Assembly: GCA_029582155.1 (NCBI GenBank)
Contig: CM055905.1
Coordinates: forward strand, 65,335,356-65,399,355
Source of the DNA: Panopea generosa
Lineage: Eukaryota; Mollusca; Bivalvia; Adapedonta; Hiatellidae
Reading direction: 5' to 3'
Length of the DNA: 64,000 nucleotides
Numbering within the stretch: position 1 is the first letter of the stretch; every line of letters starts with the position of its first letter. The notes beneath the pieces were generated by a model that saw only the letters and a program-made list of their open reading frames with translations, searched no databases and had not been told where the DNA came from. The translations under genes were made by a program, and so were the position numbers. Positions 52,145 to 63,594 of this stretch are shown piece after piece.

Positions 52145-52665
52145 CAGCTTTTTTGACATCGTGGTGGCTAACAGACACTGTTAACTTAACCACTCTTTCC
52201 AGGAATCCTGTACGGTTAACCTGCATTCAGGTATACCCATCTCTGCAAGTAACTGAGAACTTCCCCACCGTACCCACTGGTGAGAGGTAAATGCCAATGA
52301 GAGGCAATGTCGTCTATTAATTATCACAAGAGACTGTGGTCGGGTGGGGATTCGAACCAACGATCTCTGGGGTGGTATTCACCAACCATTCTCAAGAATA
52401 TTCTTAGACTTGAACTCAAGATTGAGTTTTGAAAACCACATTTAGAGACCATTTCTTTAGGCCAAAATTTGCAAGCATGCAGAGGCACCTAATATATAGT
52501 CAGATAAACTCTTATAATTATTCTATATGTACTGGTAAACTAGATATCTAAGGTTTACATATGGATTTTCAAGCTCAAGTCTCGGACTATTCTCAAGAAT
52601 GGTTGGTGAATATGACTCCAGGACTGACAGTCAGACGCGGTACCGATAACACTGGGCCCCACACG
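52145..52665 (-). mobile_element. tRNA-derived SINE family 3, split by MITE family 4
   Basis: Reverse-strand SINE in two parts: 52145-52373 (CCACTCTTTCCAGGAATCCT, GGGGATTCGAACC) and 52613-52665 (CTCCAGGACTGACAGTCAGA, CGCGGTACCGATAAC). The MITE at 52374-52612 lies between them, inside what is one continuous stretch in other copies. Confidence 0.82.
52374..52612. mobile_element. MITE family 4, intact fold-back copy
   Basis: Ends ATTCACCAACCATTCTCAAG and CTCAAGAATGGTTGGTGAAT form an inverted repeat of about 24 bp. The body is as in 48897-49142. Inserted into a SINE. Confidence 0.88.
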
Positions 52666-52819
52666 TCACTAGCATACACAGAATATATTATGTGAAAATG
52701 TGACTGACGATGACTCGTCCACTGTACGTTAATATTGTATCTACAACGTACTCTAGGGTCCTCCTTGACTCGAGATGCCTAAAGCGCTGTCGTTTAATGA
52801 ACATTTTCTTTTCGCCGCA

Positions 52820-52995
52820 TCTTCGAGCCTCGCTCGCTCCAAAAACGTTATATGAGAAAATTTGCCAAGTTACTTGCGGAGCGACGGTGGTTCTACTCAG
52901 ATTCATTCTGAGGTCTTCCTCCACCAATAAAACTGGATATACCGTATATAACCTTTCTTGTGTTGAGAATGGCGTTAAACCCCATTAACCCCCCC
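52820..52995 (+). mobile_element. tRNA-derived SINE, family 2, 3' part
   Basis: GCCTCGCTCGCTCCAAAAAC, GAGAAAATTTGCCAAGTTAC, CTCAGATTCATTCTGAGGTC and GAATGGCGTTAAACCCCATT, followed by a C run at 52987. Confidence 0.78.
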
Positions 52996-53125
52996 CCCTC
53001 CCCCAACTTATTATGCTCGATAAATATTTACGCCATTCGGAACGAAAGCACCATGGACACTGAACCCAATATGTTTTTTGTGGAGACAGTGGTCTCGGAA
53101 ACATCCGACCCTTTTTCCGCCTTAA

Positions 53126-53377
53126 CCCTTTACTCCATAGATACGAGTTTTCCCGCACCAATCACAGAAGGCCTTTGACGAGCAATCTGAACACTTCCTG
53201 CACTGTTTTCCACTCTCTCAGTTAATATAAACATAATTCACCTAATAATTCAAAAGCCTTCTATATTAGAGGTGTCCAAAGGCATCTATAATAGAGGTGT
53301 CCAAAGGCGTCTATAATAGAGGTGTCCAAAGGCGTCTATAATAGAGGTGTCCAAAGGCGTATATATGAAGTAAAGGG
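53126..53377. mobile_element. piggyBac-like MITE family 2, hairpin arm deleted
   Basis: TTAA at 53122-53125 and 53378-53381, with TIRs CCCTTTACTCCATAGA and TATGAAGTAAAGGG. The left arm of the internal hairpin is missing (GCCTTTG joined to ACGAGCAATCTG). The 'agaggtgtccaaaggcgtctata' segment is present about four times. Confidence 0.87.
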
Positions 53378-53734
53378 TTAAGGATGTTGGCTCGCCACAT
53401 GAAAGTAGTTAGAATATTTTTTTCACTTCAGTTAAAACCCATATTAGTATTCATGATCTTTAATGGAAATGATCTCGTTTTAAAGTGTTCTTTTATTGTT
53501 TAAGATGATACTTACGCCAGACGAAATACAACTTTAATTAAGATGTAAAATTCATAATCATAAAATTCTGAAAACTTCTCAGCCAATATCCTTAATCTGC
53601 TTCCGGTTATGTTTATATATTAGCCAGTACGACATCGAGCGTCATTTGCATACTATGTAAGAACGTGTTTACCAATGTATTTAAAATAATTTGAAAATAT
53701 TTACTAAATGCGTTGACTGACTATGCATTCTCAT

Positions 53735-53985
53735 TAATATTCATAAAGTGAAGCAGTTCTCATTAATATTCATGAAGCTATGCTGTTCTCATTAATATTC
53801 ATAACGCCATGCATATGCAATTCTCGTTATATTCATGAAGCTATACAGTTCTCGTATTCGTGGTGCTATGCAGTTTTTATTAATATTCATGAAGCTATGC
53901 CGTTCTCATTAATATTCATAAAACTATGCAGTTCTCGTTATATATTCATGAAGCTATACAGTTCTAATTAATATTCATGACACCG
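53735..53985. repeat. Minisatellite, about 28-30-bp unit x 8
   Basis: Units of ATTAATATTCATGAAGCTAT plus GCAGTTCTC, with deletions in some copies. Each unit carries ATTCATGAA, a near-palindrome. Confidence 0.88.
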
Positions 53986-54119
53986 AAAGCGGCGTACCGT
54001 CACTTTTAGTATTTTCTTGAAAACTATTTAACGAAAACAGTTTGTACAGGTATTTAACATAATTTTCACCACACCGTACAAACCTCAGAATCTGAGCAGA
54101 ACTATAGTCTTAGATCAAA

Positions 54120-54365
54120 TGCTTTAAAGGGAGTGTGTCAGAATAAAGCTGTATAAATGTCTGAAAAATAAAAGAGTTATCAAATTGGATAAAAAGCTTC
54201 TCATAAACGTTAAAAAATAAAATACCGAATAGTTTCAGTATGTTAAATCTGCCAAAACGTGACAAAATCGGTATGTAAATTGGAGTGGTAAACGAAATTA
54301 TCATTCTAAAAATAGACAGCACTTAAATACTGTATAACGTCATTCTTATCTTTCTAAGATGAAAC
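54120..54365. repeat. Dispersed repeat family R5, fragment
   Basis: CTTTAAAGGGAGTGTGTCAG and AGACAGCACTTAAATACTGT align with the other copies. The repeat probably begins with TTTAAAGGGAGTATATCAGG; related starts also lie at 12440 and 32372. Confidence 0.6.
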
Positions 54366-54765
54366 GATTTACTCATGTATGTAACATATTTATATTGCTG
54401 CGTGTATGTATTGTATTGTTTGTGTAAATAACGATGAAATGTATATATTAAAGTTAACTGAATAAAATTCTGTTCTGTTCTTACAATATAAAGTATATGA
54501 ACTGAGCTTGACTCGAGCCAATGAGAACAAAAAAAAAGAAAATATTTGTCTGTAAAAATGCGTATCTTCAATGATTTATATAGATTTTTTATTAAGAATA
54601 ATAGACTCAAATCTTTCAAACAAGCAAACACATTTAACAGTACAGTAAAAACGTTGTACACGAGTGACAAACACGTGACCATGTATACATCTTTGTACAG
54701 AAATCGGTTCTCCTAATCTTATTAAAATATAAAAGAATATATAATCTTTTGTCACAATGTTTCAA

Positions 54766-55081
54766 ACGGCGTGGTCTAGTGGTAGAGCGTTCGCCTCGCA
54801 TGCGGAAGGTCGTGGGTTCAATCCCCGGCCGGGTCATACCAAAGACTTTAAAAATGGTACTAGAAGCTTCCTCGCTTGACGCTCAGCATTTAGAGGAGAG
54901 TTCTAGGTCTGGTCGGCCCGGTGTCAGTATAATGTGACTGGGTGGGGTATCATACCATGTGTCTGCGGTATGATACTCCAGTGTGACAGCGCTTAGAATA
55001 CTGTCTCAAGTAGACACCGTCGCAATATGACTGAAAAATTGTTGAAAGCGACGCTAAACACCATACAACAACAACAAACAG
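54766..55081 (+). mobile_element. tRNA-derived SINE, family 1, full length
   Basis: About 315 bp, colinear with 60016-60327: tRNA head (GTGGTCTAGTGGTAGAGCG, B box GGTTCAATCCC), body (GCTCAGCATTTAGAGGAGAG, GGGTGGGGTATCATACCATG) and tail (CGACGCTAAACACCATACAA, CAACAACAA). Confidence 0.92.
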
Positions 55082-56530
55082 AAATCGTGCTACATTGTCT
55101 ATGCTCCCCACCACCACTCGCCGAATATAAGCAGCAGGGCCATAATAATCCAATGTCGCTCTTAAAATATTTAATAAGGGTTAATTTGGGTAGGTCGGCA
55201 GACACTTTTTTCTTTTCTATTTTTTTTTTTTTTTTTCAATTTTTTATTTCATGGGGAAAATGATATAATAATAAACTATTATAAGCAAATTGATTTTAAC
55301 TTGTTTTTCTGTTCTCTAAAAAACTAATTATGAGAGTAAATCAATAAAGTACAATACAAATATAATTTTCTTGACATGTTAACCAAATTCGTCGCGGTTT
55401 TTCGGACTTCTACACAAAAATATCGATGAAAAAAAAACTGTTAGGGTCGGGACTGAATTTTAGGGTCGGTCAGGTAAATCTTAATACCTGTATTTTTGTC
55501 TGGCTCAACAAACTTAAATACTCATATCCAAATAAACGCAAATCCATCGCCCCAGGGGGAGGCGTTTATTCAGGGGTTAGGGTTGGGGGTGGGGGATACG
55601 GTAAATAGTTTCATATATAAACATAGATAGCGGTGGTTGCCCAGGAGTAGAACATCGGATCCATTATTGGAGGGTCGTGGGTTCGATCCACCGCCAAGGC
55701 TATGTATGGTGCCCTTGATCAAGACGCTTTATTGCCATATCCTTAATACAGACTCTACCCAGACACAATCCGAGAGTGATTTTAAATAACGTGTTTCACA
55801 GTCGATGTTTACAAAATAAATGAGTTGAAGCTAAACATATATACAATAGAGCACTATAAATCAGGTACATAAAAAAATCTTGGTTTGGTGCTTTAAATTC
55901 TTTTACACACCCCTTCTTAACCGTGATCTGGATTTATCAACATTCATACAAACCGAGTAATACAAACCTCTACAAAAGATTGATCTGCCTATACACCTTT
56001 ATATCGCTGTATATAAATATAAAACTGTTTTACACATATATATCCTATATCCGTATTAACCCGGTGTCTTGCCCGTAGAATTAAAGAGGTGTCAATACCG
56101 ACTGCCGGTTTATAATAGTGCCATACGTCGGCAGATCAGCCGTCATTACATTGGATACAATATGGCCGTCGTTAATCCAATGTCGCTCTTTAAATATTGA
56201 ATTAGTGTTAATTCTTTGGTGAAATAAATACGTTGTTCTGTTCGATAGAGCGGACAGATAACATTTCGTTCGGTGTTTCACTCTAGTTCATAGATATGGA
56301 GTAAAAAAAATAAAGAGATATTAATTATTAGAAAAATAGCAAAACAAGTAAGTTAAAATCTTTTCGTTTAATCAAATATAACATTGTAGTAAATGTATAT
56401 TTCTTTTATTTGTTTTCAACTGAGTTTGAAGTGTTTACTTTTGTTGCCGTGCCAGTAGCACGTTGATATTCATTGAGATGCCACCATTGTTTGTATCATT
56501 TATTCACAAACTCGCGAAACTCTGTATATA
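55082..56530. other. Intergenic; SINE family 5 at 55625-55850
   Basis: 55625-55850 is a plus-strand family 5 SINE (GCGGTGGTTGCCCAGGAGTA, B box GGGTTCGATCCACC). 55100-55190 and 56120-56215 share 'aatccaatgtcgctctt...aatattgaattagtgttaatt', a further repeat. 55550-55600 is G-rich. No gene seen. Confidence 0.6.
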
Positions 56531-56534
56531 TAAA

Positions 56535-56905
56535 CAAACATTTAGTTAATGAACATATACTCAGATATTTAAACAGAAATTTAATGAACACATAGTCAAA
56601 ATAAATAAACAGAAATTTAATGAACACATATTCTATATTAACAAACAGATATTTAATAAACGCATACTCTAAATTAACTAACAGATATTTAATGAACACA
56701 TACTCCAAATTAACAAACAGAAATTTAATGAACACATACTCTTAATTAACAAACAGAAATTTAATGAACGCATACTCTAAATTAACTAACAGATATTTAA
56801 TGAACACATACTCCAAATTAACAAACAGAAATTTAATGAACGCATACTCTAAATTAACAAACAGATATTTTATGATCACATACTCTAACTAAACAAACAT
56901 ATGTT
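56535..56905. repeat. Minisatellite, 36-bp unit x about 10
   Basis: Units of AACAAACAGATATTTAATGA plus ACACATACTCTAAATT. Confidence 0.93.
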
Positions 56906-57157
56906 TAACGTACATATACTCGTTACATCACACCACAAGAAGATACCCTTTTCTGTGTATACAGATACAACTTTGTAGTTCTTTAAATGTTTTCTGAGTT
57001 GGGTCACGGTTTGAACATGGTAACGTCCGTTTTACGTTAGGGGTTTTACGTTAGGGGTCAGGGTTCACTTTCGACACCGGAGACAAATGGGGAGGGGTTT
57101 TCATGGCAAACCTCTCTATTAATGACGATGCGATGCCGGGTTCAGTTTCATAGTAAT

Positions 57158-57985
57158 TGTGATGATGATGATGATGGTGATGATGATAATTGTGACAGTA
57201 ATAGTAATAATGGTGATAATGATGATAGTGATGATGGTGATAGTGATGATAGTGTTAGTGATGATGGTGATAGTGATGATGGTGATAGTGATGATGGTAA
57301 TAGTGATGATGGTGACAGTGATGATGGTGACAGTGATGATGGTGATAGTGATAGTGATGATGGTGACAGTGATGATGGTGACAGTGATGATGGTGACAGT
57401 GATGATGGTGATAGTAATGATAGTGTTAGTGATGATGGTGACAGTGATGATGGTGATAGTGATAGTGATGATGGTGACAGTGATGATGGTGACAGTGATG
57501 ATGGTGATAGTAATGATAGTGTTAGTGATGATGGTGACAGTGATAATGGTGACAGTGATGATGGTGACAGTGATGATGGTGATAGTGATGATAGTGTTAG
57601 TGATGATGGTGCCAGTGATGATGTTGATAGTAATGATAGTGTTAGTGATTATGGTGACAGTGATGATGGTGATAGTAATGATAGTGTTGTGATGATGGTG
57701 ACAGTGATGATGGTAATAGTGATGATGGTGTTAGTGATGATGGTGATAGTGATGATGGTGACAGTGATGATGTTGATAGTGATGATGGTGATAGTGATGA
57801 TAGTGTTAGTGATGATGGTGACAGTGATGATGGTGATAGTGATAGGGATGATGGTGACAGTGATGATGGTGATAGTGATGATAGTGTTAGTGATGATGTT
57901 GATAGTGATGATGGTGATAGTAATGATAGTGTTAGTGATGATGGTGACAGTGATGATGGTGATAGTGATGATTGTGATTATAATG
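57158..57985. repeat. GTGATGATGGTGATA minisatellite/microsatellite
   Basis: About 830 bp of GTGATGATG, GTGACA, GTGATA and GTGTTA words, open in more than one frame (Asp/Ser-rich or Met/Val-rich). Slippage-prone; coding is not supported. Confidence 0.95.
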
Positions 57986-58003
57986 ATATTGATATTTTAC
58001 GTA

Positions 58004-58004
58004 C

Positions 58005-58037
<33 letters not shown>
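58004..58037. repeat. (GA)n tract followed by G run
   Basis: (GA) about 11 followed by 9-10 G. A second G-rich run, almost pure G, lies at 58296-58318. Confidence 0.95.
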
Positions 58038-58039
58038 AG

Positions 58040-59580
58040 AGTGCGAAAGACGGACGGACGTACGGACACCAGACGGTGATAGTGTATAAATATGAATGAC
58101 TTTAAACTGAACACTATCGATACATATTACATACTCGATTCATGAAACGTTAAACATTCTGTATTCAATTTGATGATAAACTGTTTACAAGTTCTTGCAT
58201 TTAGTTTTACAGTTGATGTAAATAATTCAATAAGTTTAAAATAAATAACAGTCTTTTTATTTGTTTGATGTTTTTTGTGTTTTTGTTTGTTTTTTTGGGG
58301 GGTGGGGGGGGGGGGGGAGTGTAGGAGGGTGTTGTTGCTGTTGTGGGTGTGTTGTGTTTTATAAAAAAAAATATGAATTCACTCTCACGTAAACGCCAAT
58401 ACATATTGCAGTTGCATTGCTCGGTATTTAAAGACATAAAATAAAAACATATCTTTTTCGATAGCATGTCTGAAATCAATATATGGACATATTACATGCT
58501 AACCTTTAAAATATCTTACTAAACTTGTATATTTATGGATTTCACGTTCGGTTAAATGCGTGCGTCATTCTTAAACTAAAAAAAACACAAAATTTCATTA
58601 TTTGATATGATCATATTAAAACTGGGTAATTTTCTTCTCTCTCATTTTACCCTTCGACCTCATACGCCTATGTGGTTTGTGTATTTGAGACTTTTAAAAT
58701 CTTTTAAGCCTATCGGTTTTAAGTGTAAATGTATAGCAGGGCAAATTAATACCGTGTGTTCAACAATGTATTGATCCCGTCAATTGATAAATGTTTGGTA
58801 TATTGAAGATAGATATAAATAATTCTCATTATTCAATACTAAATGTTGGACTATTAGACCTTATGGTTTACTCTATAGAAGCAAGTCGGTATGTCGTTTT
58901 TCTCATTTAAACATGTAGTTTCTTTATTGGCTGCAGGTGTAAGTCCACCATTGATTTTTTTTGTTCTTTATTCTAAAGTAAATAAAAACAATTTGCCGGT
59001 TTGTCTTTCATAGAGAGACCCAAAATAAATAAGTTACACTTACATTTTATTGTGTGTCAACCTCTGCACTACCAAAATATAATGAGAAATGTAGGGGTCA
59101 TGTCATATAAGAGATTTTATTTCTGTTCAGTGTGTACACTGTTACTATGAAAGTAGACTTTCGAAAGCATACCCTAATTTCCAAGCACCATTTTTTTTCT
59201 AAATTCGCAGTTCAGGCATGACAATGCTTTCAAAAAGTTCAAAATACATCAATAACGACACTCAAATAAAAAAATAAACATTAAAATAAAGAAAAGAAAC
59301 ACGCACTATTTATAACCGCCATTATGCAACTACTACCCCACGGAAGCATTTCCTGTTGACACTGGTGGTACTTTGCCTAGTTTATCCCAGAACCGAATCG
59401 AGAGGGCTGGGTCCTACTACAGACTTTACTATGCCTATATATAATATTCTATATTCTATGTTCGGTTCCGAATATTCGTGAAAACGGGGCCACTGTTGGT
59501 CTTCGTAGCGATGTAGAATAATAGTATAATACTTGTAGCGATTAATTAGCGTCAGATTTTTGTCTTTATTGGAACGTTTA
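58040..59580. other. Intergenic, no gene seen
   Basis: AT-rich sequence. Apart from the poly-G tract at 58296-58318 I see no repeat family or coding signal. Confidence 0.5.
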
Positions 59581-59584
59581 TCAA

Positions 59585-59632
59585 TGTTGGGAATGGGGGT
59601 TGGGTTAGGGATAGGGTTGGGGAGAGGGGTAT
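59585..59632. other. G-quadruplex-capable, telomere-like G tract
   Basis: GGGGGTTGGGTTAGGGATAG continues with GGTTGGGGAGAGGGG: five or more G3+ runs with 2-3-nt loops. It contains one TTAGGG but is not a telomeric array. Confidence 0.75.
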
Positions 59633-59770
59633 CCATGCCCGAGCGGGCCGGACCCAGTCAGGTCAGACGGTAGCGTATCTGATTATCAATCTTGAGTTCA
59701 AATCCCATCCTTGCCCAGTCTCTGCGATGATCAGTAGGTTCTTAGTTATTGAAACATTAGGGGCCTTCCG

Positions 59771-59985
59771 TGGACCAGTGATTTGACCACCACTTACCTC
59801 TAACCTCTGAGGTCGTAGGTTCGAGTCCAGGGTTGTTCGGAGGAAAGTTGCCAATTACTTGCGGAATGACGGTAGTTCTTCTCAGATTCATTCTGAGGTA
59901 TTCATACACGAATAAAACCGAATGCTCGTATGTCATAAACCGTCGTATATTAAAAAATGGCTTTGAACCCCATTTTGTTTTTTAA
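59771..59985 (+). mobile_element. tRNA-derived SINE, family 2, full length
   Basis: Head CCTTCCGTGGACCAGTGATT, B box GTAGGTTCGAGTCCAGGG, body TTGCCAATTACTTGCGGAAT and CTCAGATTCATTCTGAGG, end ATGGCTTTGAACCCCATTTT. Confidence 0.85.
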
Positions 59986-60015
59986 ATAAAACATTACATT
60001 AATTATAGCCCTTAT

Positions 60016-60327
60016 AACCGCGGCGTGGTCTAGTGGTAGAGCGTCCGCCTCGCATGCGGAAGGTCGTGGGTTCGATCCCCGGCCAGGTCATACCAAAGAC
60101 TTTAAAAATGGTACTAGAAGCTTCCTCGCTTGACGCTCAGCATTTAGAGGAGAGTTCTAGGTCTGGTTGGCTCGGTGTCAGTATAATGTGACTGGATGGG
60201 GTATCATACCATGTGTCTTCGTCATGATACTCCAATGCGACAGCGCTCAGAATACTGTCTCATGTAGACACCGTCGGGATATGACTGAAAAATTGTTGAA
60301 AGCGACGCTAAATACCATACAACAACA
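60016..60327 (+). mobile_element. tRNA-derived SINE, family 1, young copy with 11-bp target duplication
   Basis: Flanked by ATAGCCCTTAT at 60005-60015 and 60328-60338. The tRNA head has near-perfect A (TGGTCTAGTGGTAGAG) and B (GGTTCGATCCC) boxes. The anticodon-loop position reads CGC (Ala-like). The tail ends in CAACAACAA. Confidence 0.93.
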
Positions 60328-60444
60328 ATAGCCCTTATCATAGCGTCACTCGGCGGATTTGGAAAGAAATGAAAATGTATAGCCAGTGATCTACGGCATG
60401 TCCGCCTGTAGGCCACCCGCATTACACATAGCCGTCACGCAGCT

Positions 60445-61440
60445 AGACCACTCAAACAAAAACCAGAATCGTGCAAAACCAGCTAAACACAACCCAGTAC
60501 TGTGTTAGACCATTCAAACAAACCCAGACTCGTGCTAAACCATTCAAACACAACTCAGTACTGTGCTAGAGCATTCAAGCACAATTAAGAACCTTGCTAG
60601 ACCATTCAAGTAAATTCACAAAACCGTGTTACACCGTTCAAGCACAACCCATTCAAGCACAAACAAATACCGTGCTAGACCATACAAGTACAACCTATAA
60701 CCGTGCTTAACCATCTAAACACAACCCAGTACTGTGCTAGACCATTAAAGTACAACCTAAAACCGTGCTACACCATTCAAGCACAACCCAGTACCGTCCT
60801 AAACCATTCAAGCACAAACAAATACCGTGCTAGACCATACAAGTACAACCTATAACCGTGCTTAACCATCTAAACACAACCCAGTACTGTGCTAGACCAT
60901 TAAAGTACAACCTAGAACCGTGCTACACCATTCAAGCACAACCCAGTACCGTCCTTAACCATTCAAGCACAAACAAATACCGTGCTAGACCATACAAGTA
61001 CAACCTATAACCGTGCTTAACCATCTAAACACAACCCAGTACTGTGCTAGACCATTAAAGTATAACCTAGAGCCGTGCTACACCATTCAAGCACAACCCA
61101 GTACCGTCCAAAACCATTCAAGCACAACCCAGTACCGTCCTAAACCATTCAAATACAACCTATAACCGTGCTTATCCATTTAAACACAACCCAGTACTGT
61201 GCTAGACCATTCAAGTACTACCTAGAACCGTGCTAGGGCACTGAAGCATAACCCAGTTCCGTGCTAGACCATTTAAATACAACCCAGTACCGTCATAAAC
61301 CATTCAAGTACAACCCATAACCGTGCTAGGGCATTGAAGCACAACCCAGTTACGTGCTGGACCATTTAAACACATCCCAGGACCGTGCTAGACAATTTAA
61401 ACACAACCCAGACCGTGCTAGACCATTCAAGCACAAAACA
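60445..61440. repeat. Minisatellite, 31-bp unit x about 32, with 155-bp higher-order unit
   Basis: Units of ACCGTGCTAGACCATTCAAG plus CACAACCCAGT. Between about 60650 and 61115 a block of five units (155 bp) repeats three times. Confidence 0.93.
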
Positions 61441-61850
61441 ATTTTGTAGGTTAACTATGCACAGCACTAAATAATGAATATAAAACACATTTCCCGTAAT
61501 TTAACACTTCGGTTATTTTATACTCCGTGTGGATCACATGAATATTTAACAAAAGAAATAGTTCTTAAATTGCGTTTCGCGTGCGTCTAAATAAAACCAA
61601 TGAGGCTTGTATGATGTTTTTAATTACAGATACAAGTGCAGCGCCCTATTTACTTGAAACGTTCTTTTCTAAAAGTACATTTACATATTTAATTTTAATT
61701 TAAATTAATATAAAAAATACGGAAAAACAGTATTGTGTATAAATCAAAGGCCATAAATAAACAACTATTGTCGATACACAATAGAAACAACCTGACTCGG
61801 GCGTGATCGGATACCCAGTGTGGTCGCAATACGACAAGTGTATACGCCCG
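61441..61850. other. Intergenic, no gene seen
   Basis: AT-rich, unique by eye. Confidence 0.5.
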
Positions 61851-61851
61851 G

Positions 61852-62115
61852 TCCCGGGTTGGCTCAGTCGGTAGCGCGTCTTATTATCAATACAGGGGCC
61901 GTGAGTTCGAATCTCCGCCCGGCCACACTCTCTGTGATGAGTGATTTATGACATTGCGTCTCAATGTCGTTCGTCTCTCATCGCTGTAAAAAGTTTGAAA
62001 ACTATCAGTTATTTGTGGAGATAGATTTGCTCGAGAACTGATTAACCTTACAGAATCCCAGGAAAGAGTGGCTAGGTTGAATGATTGTCGATTTGCACAC
62101 GATGTCTAAAAGTAC
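61852..62115 (+). mobile_element. tRNA-derived SINE, family 3, near full length
   Basis: tRNA-like head GGTTGGCTCAGTCGGTAGCG with B box GAGTTCGAATCTC, body CACTCTCTGTGATGAGTGAT and GTCTCAATGTCGTTCGTCTC, then CCAGGAAAGAGTGGCTAGGT. Confidence 0.87.
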
Positions 62116-62233
62116 GCTTAAGATTCAAAACAAAAAAACAAATGTTCGGATGCCCGTCGCATGGTCTGTCTGAAAAAAAAAAGTCCCCAACTCGGCGGTT
62201 GGAAGAACCGCTGGTGAAACTACGACAGATAAT

Positions 62234-62395
62234 TACAGTCAAACCTGTCTTATGCAGCCAGTCAGAAGAAGGAGCAAAAATGACCTTTTAAGACAGGCTG
62301 TTGCTTAACACAGATGAATTTGCTCTGAAAGCATGGCAACATAAAATAGCAGATGTGGCTGCTTAAGACAAGTGACTGCTTAATAGAGGTGACGC
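62234..62395. mobile_element. MITE family 1, right end missing
   Basis: Starts TTACAGTCAAACCTGTCTTA. Similarity stops at TAATAGAGGTGAC, before the right TIR. Confidence 0.8.
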
Positions 62396-62815
62396 TCGGA
62401 GAGAATTAACTATATTTGAATTCGTAGCAAGAATTAAACTTCGGTGCTGCTTCAGTTTCATTAACTGTTCAGGTGATAGGCTCGAGCCTGCGTTTGGTCG
62501 GAACAACTTGAAACCAACTTGCAGTAGACGGTCCTTTTGCTCACTTGCGTGTATGGTTCACTTATAAATTACTAAAGTAGCTTTTCTTCCACCTTCAGAA
62601 ACACACGCATTATGTTAAATACACTATTAAAGGTCGCCGGAAAAGCATTAAGTACCATTTACCAAATAAACAAGTTGCATATCTTTGATTGAATTGTATA
62701 TAAAATAACACACTCGAGGCGATTGAAAAATGTTGTTTTTTTATAAGAATTTTAATAGTGTAAGAGACGTTGTGAAAACATGTCCATTGAAATGTCACTT
62801 ACATAACTGGCGGCT
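62396..62815. other. Intergenic, no gene seen
   Basis: Unique sequence by eye; 62460-62600 may contain a decayed SINE ('ggctcgagcctgcgtttgg'). Confidence 0.4.
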
Positions 62816-63115
62816 TAAATTAGTGTTTGAATATTTAGCGTCATTTTAATGCCATCGAGGGCAAACAGACGATCAATTAACCTGACCACTCTTTCCTGCG
62901 ATCCTGGATGGTTAACCAGTACTCGAGTGCATCCATCTCTGCAAGTAATTGATAACTTTCCCACATCAATCAGCGGTAAGAGACGAATGGCAATGCGACT
63001 CAATGTAACATATCAATCGTCACAGAAACTGTGGCCGGAGTATGAATCGAACTAAAGACCCCTGGATTGGTAGTCAAACGCGCTACCGACTGGGCTCACC
63101 TGACCCGTAATAGAA
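62816..63115 (-). mobile_element. tRNA-derived SINE, family 3
   Basis: Reverse-strand, near full-length copy: tail TTTGAATATTTAGCGTCATT, CCACTCTTTCCTGCGATCC, then head GCGCTACCGACTGGGCTCAC. Confidence 0.87.
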
Positions 63116-63325
63116 GACTTACACAGACAGACATTTTATTAGTATCATATTCAGTATTGGCACCGCGTCATTAAACTTCTGGTTTACTTTTATGCATTTG
63201 TTTAATAAATAAATTAACGAGTGTTCGTGATAAGCGGTCCGTATTTGCATACCGAAAAATACGCCGTACTTGAACACATACACGTGTTTACAGAAGTGCC
63301 GCGGCACACAGCGTTGTGTTTGAAC

Positions 63326-63430
63326 ATGGCAGCCAATATATTTACATTACTGATTGTGATACAGCTAATATTGCCACAATATAAATGTTTTGATTTGAAT
63401 ATGTGCTACTTGTCAAGAATGCAAACGTAG
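63326..63430 (+). CDS. Possible first exon or short secreted peptide, 34 aa
   Basis: ATGGCAGCC gives a favourable start context and encodes MAANIFTLLIVIQLILPQYK then CFDLNMCYLSRMQT and a stop: a signal-peptide-like hydrophobic N-terminus followed by two Cys. The preceding 150 bp include an ATTTGCAT octamer (63244-63251). It could be the first exon of a gene to the right (possible donor AAAC|GTAGAA near 63427) or chance. Confidence 0.22.
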   Translation: MAANIFTLLIVIQLILPQYKCFDLNMCYLSRMQT

Positions 63431-63594
63431 AACAAGAATGATTGGACGAAAAGTGCTGAACATTGTGTTTTAAAGATATCCAATTACATACGAAATCTTA
63501 AGACAAGCTCGAAATTTTCACCGAAAAAGAGCATTTTTTTAAGTCACACTAGTTAAGATATGCCAAAGTTAATTGTGTTTGTTTTTAAATAACA

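Noticed and set aside
54766-55263. Overlapping 60-78-codon frames on both strands
   Set aside because: They fall in a SINE and its flank; the same frames recur at the other SINE copies.
57122-58039. 305-codon Asp/Ser-rich frame resembling phosphoprotein repeats
   Set aside because: It is entirely a GTGATGATG-type microsatellite that is open in more than one frame, then switches to Met/Val repeats. No splice, promoter or composition evidence.
59585-59640. Telomeric repeat remnant
   Set aside because: Only one TTAGGG; the other G runs are irregular.
60021-60092. Candidate tRNA-Ala gene
   Set aside because: The A and B boxes are good, but the tRNA-like part is fused to a repeat body with target duplications and the acceptor stem does not close properly. 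It is a SINE head, as at 54766.
61852-61925. Candidate tRNA gene (Lys/Ile-like D arm)
   Set aside because: Same reasoning: the head of a SINE family with at least eight copies in the window.
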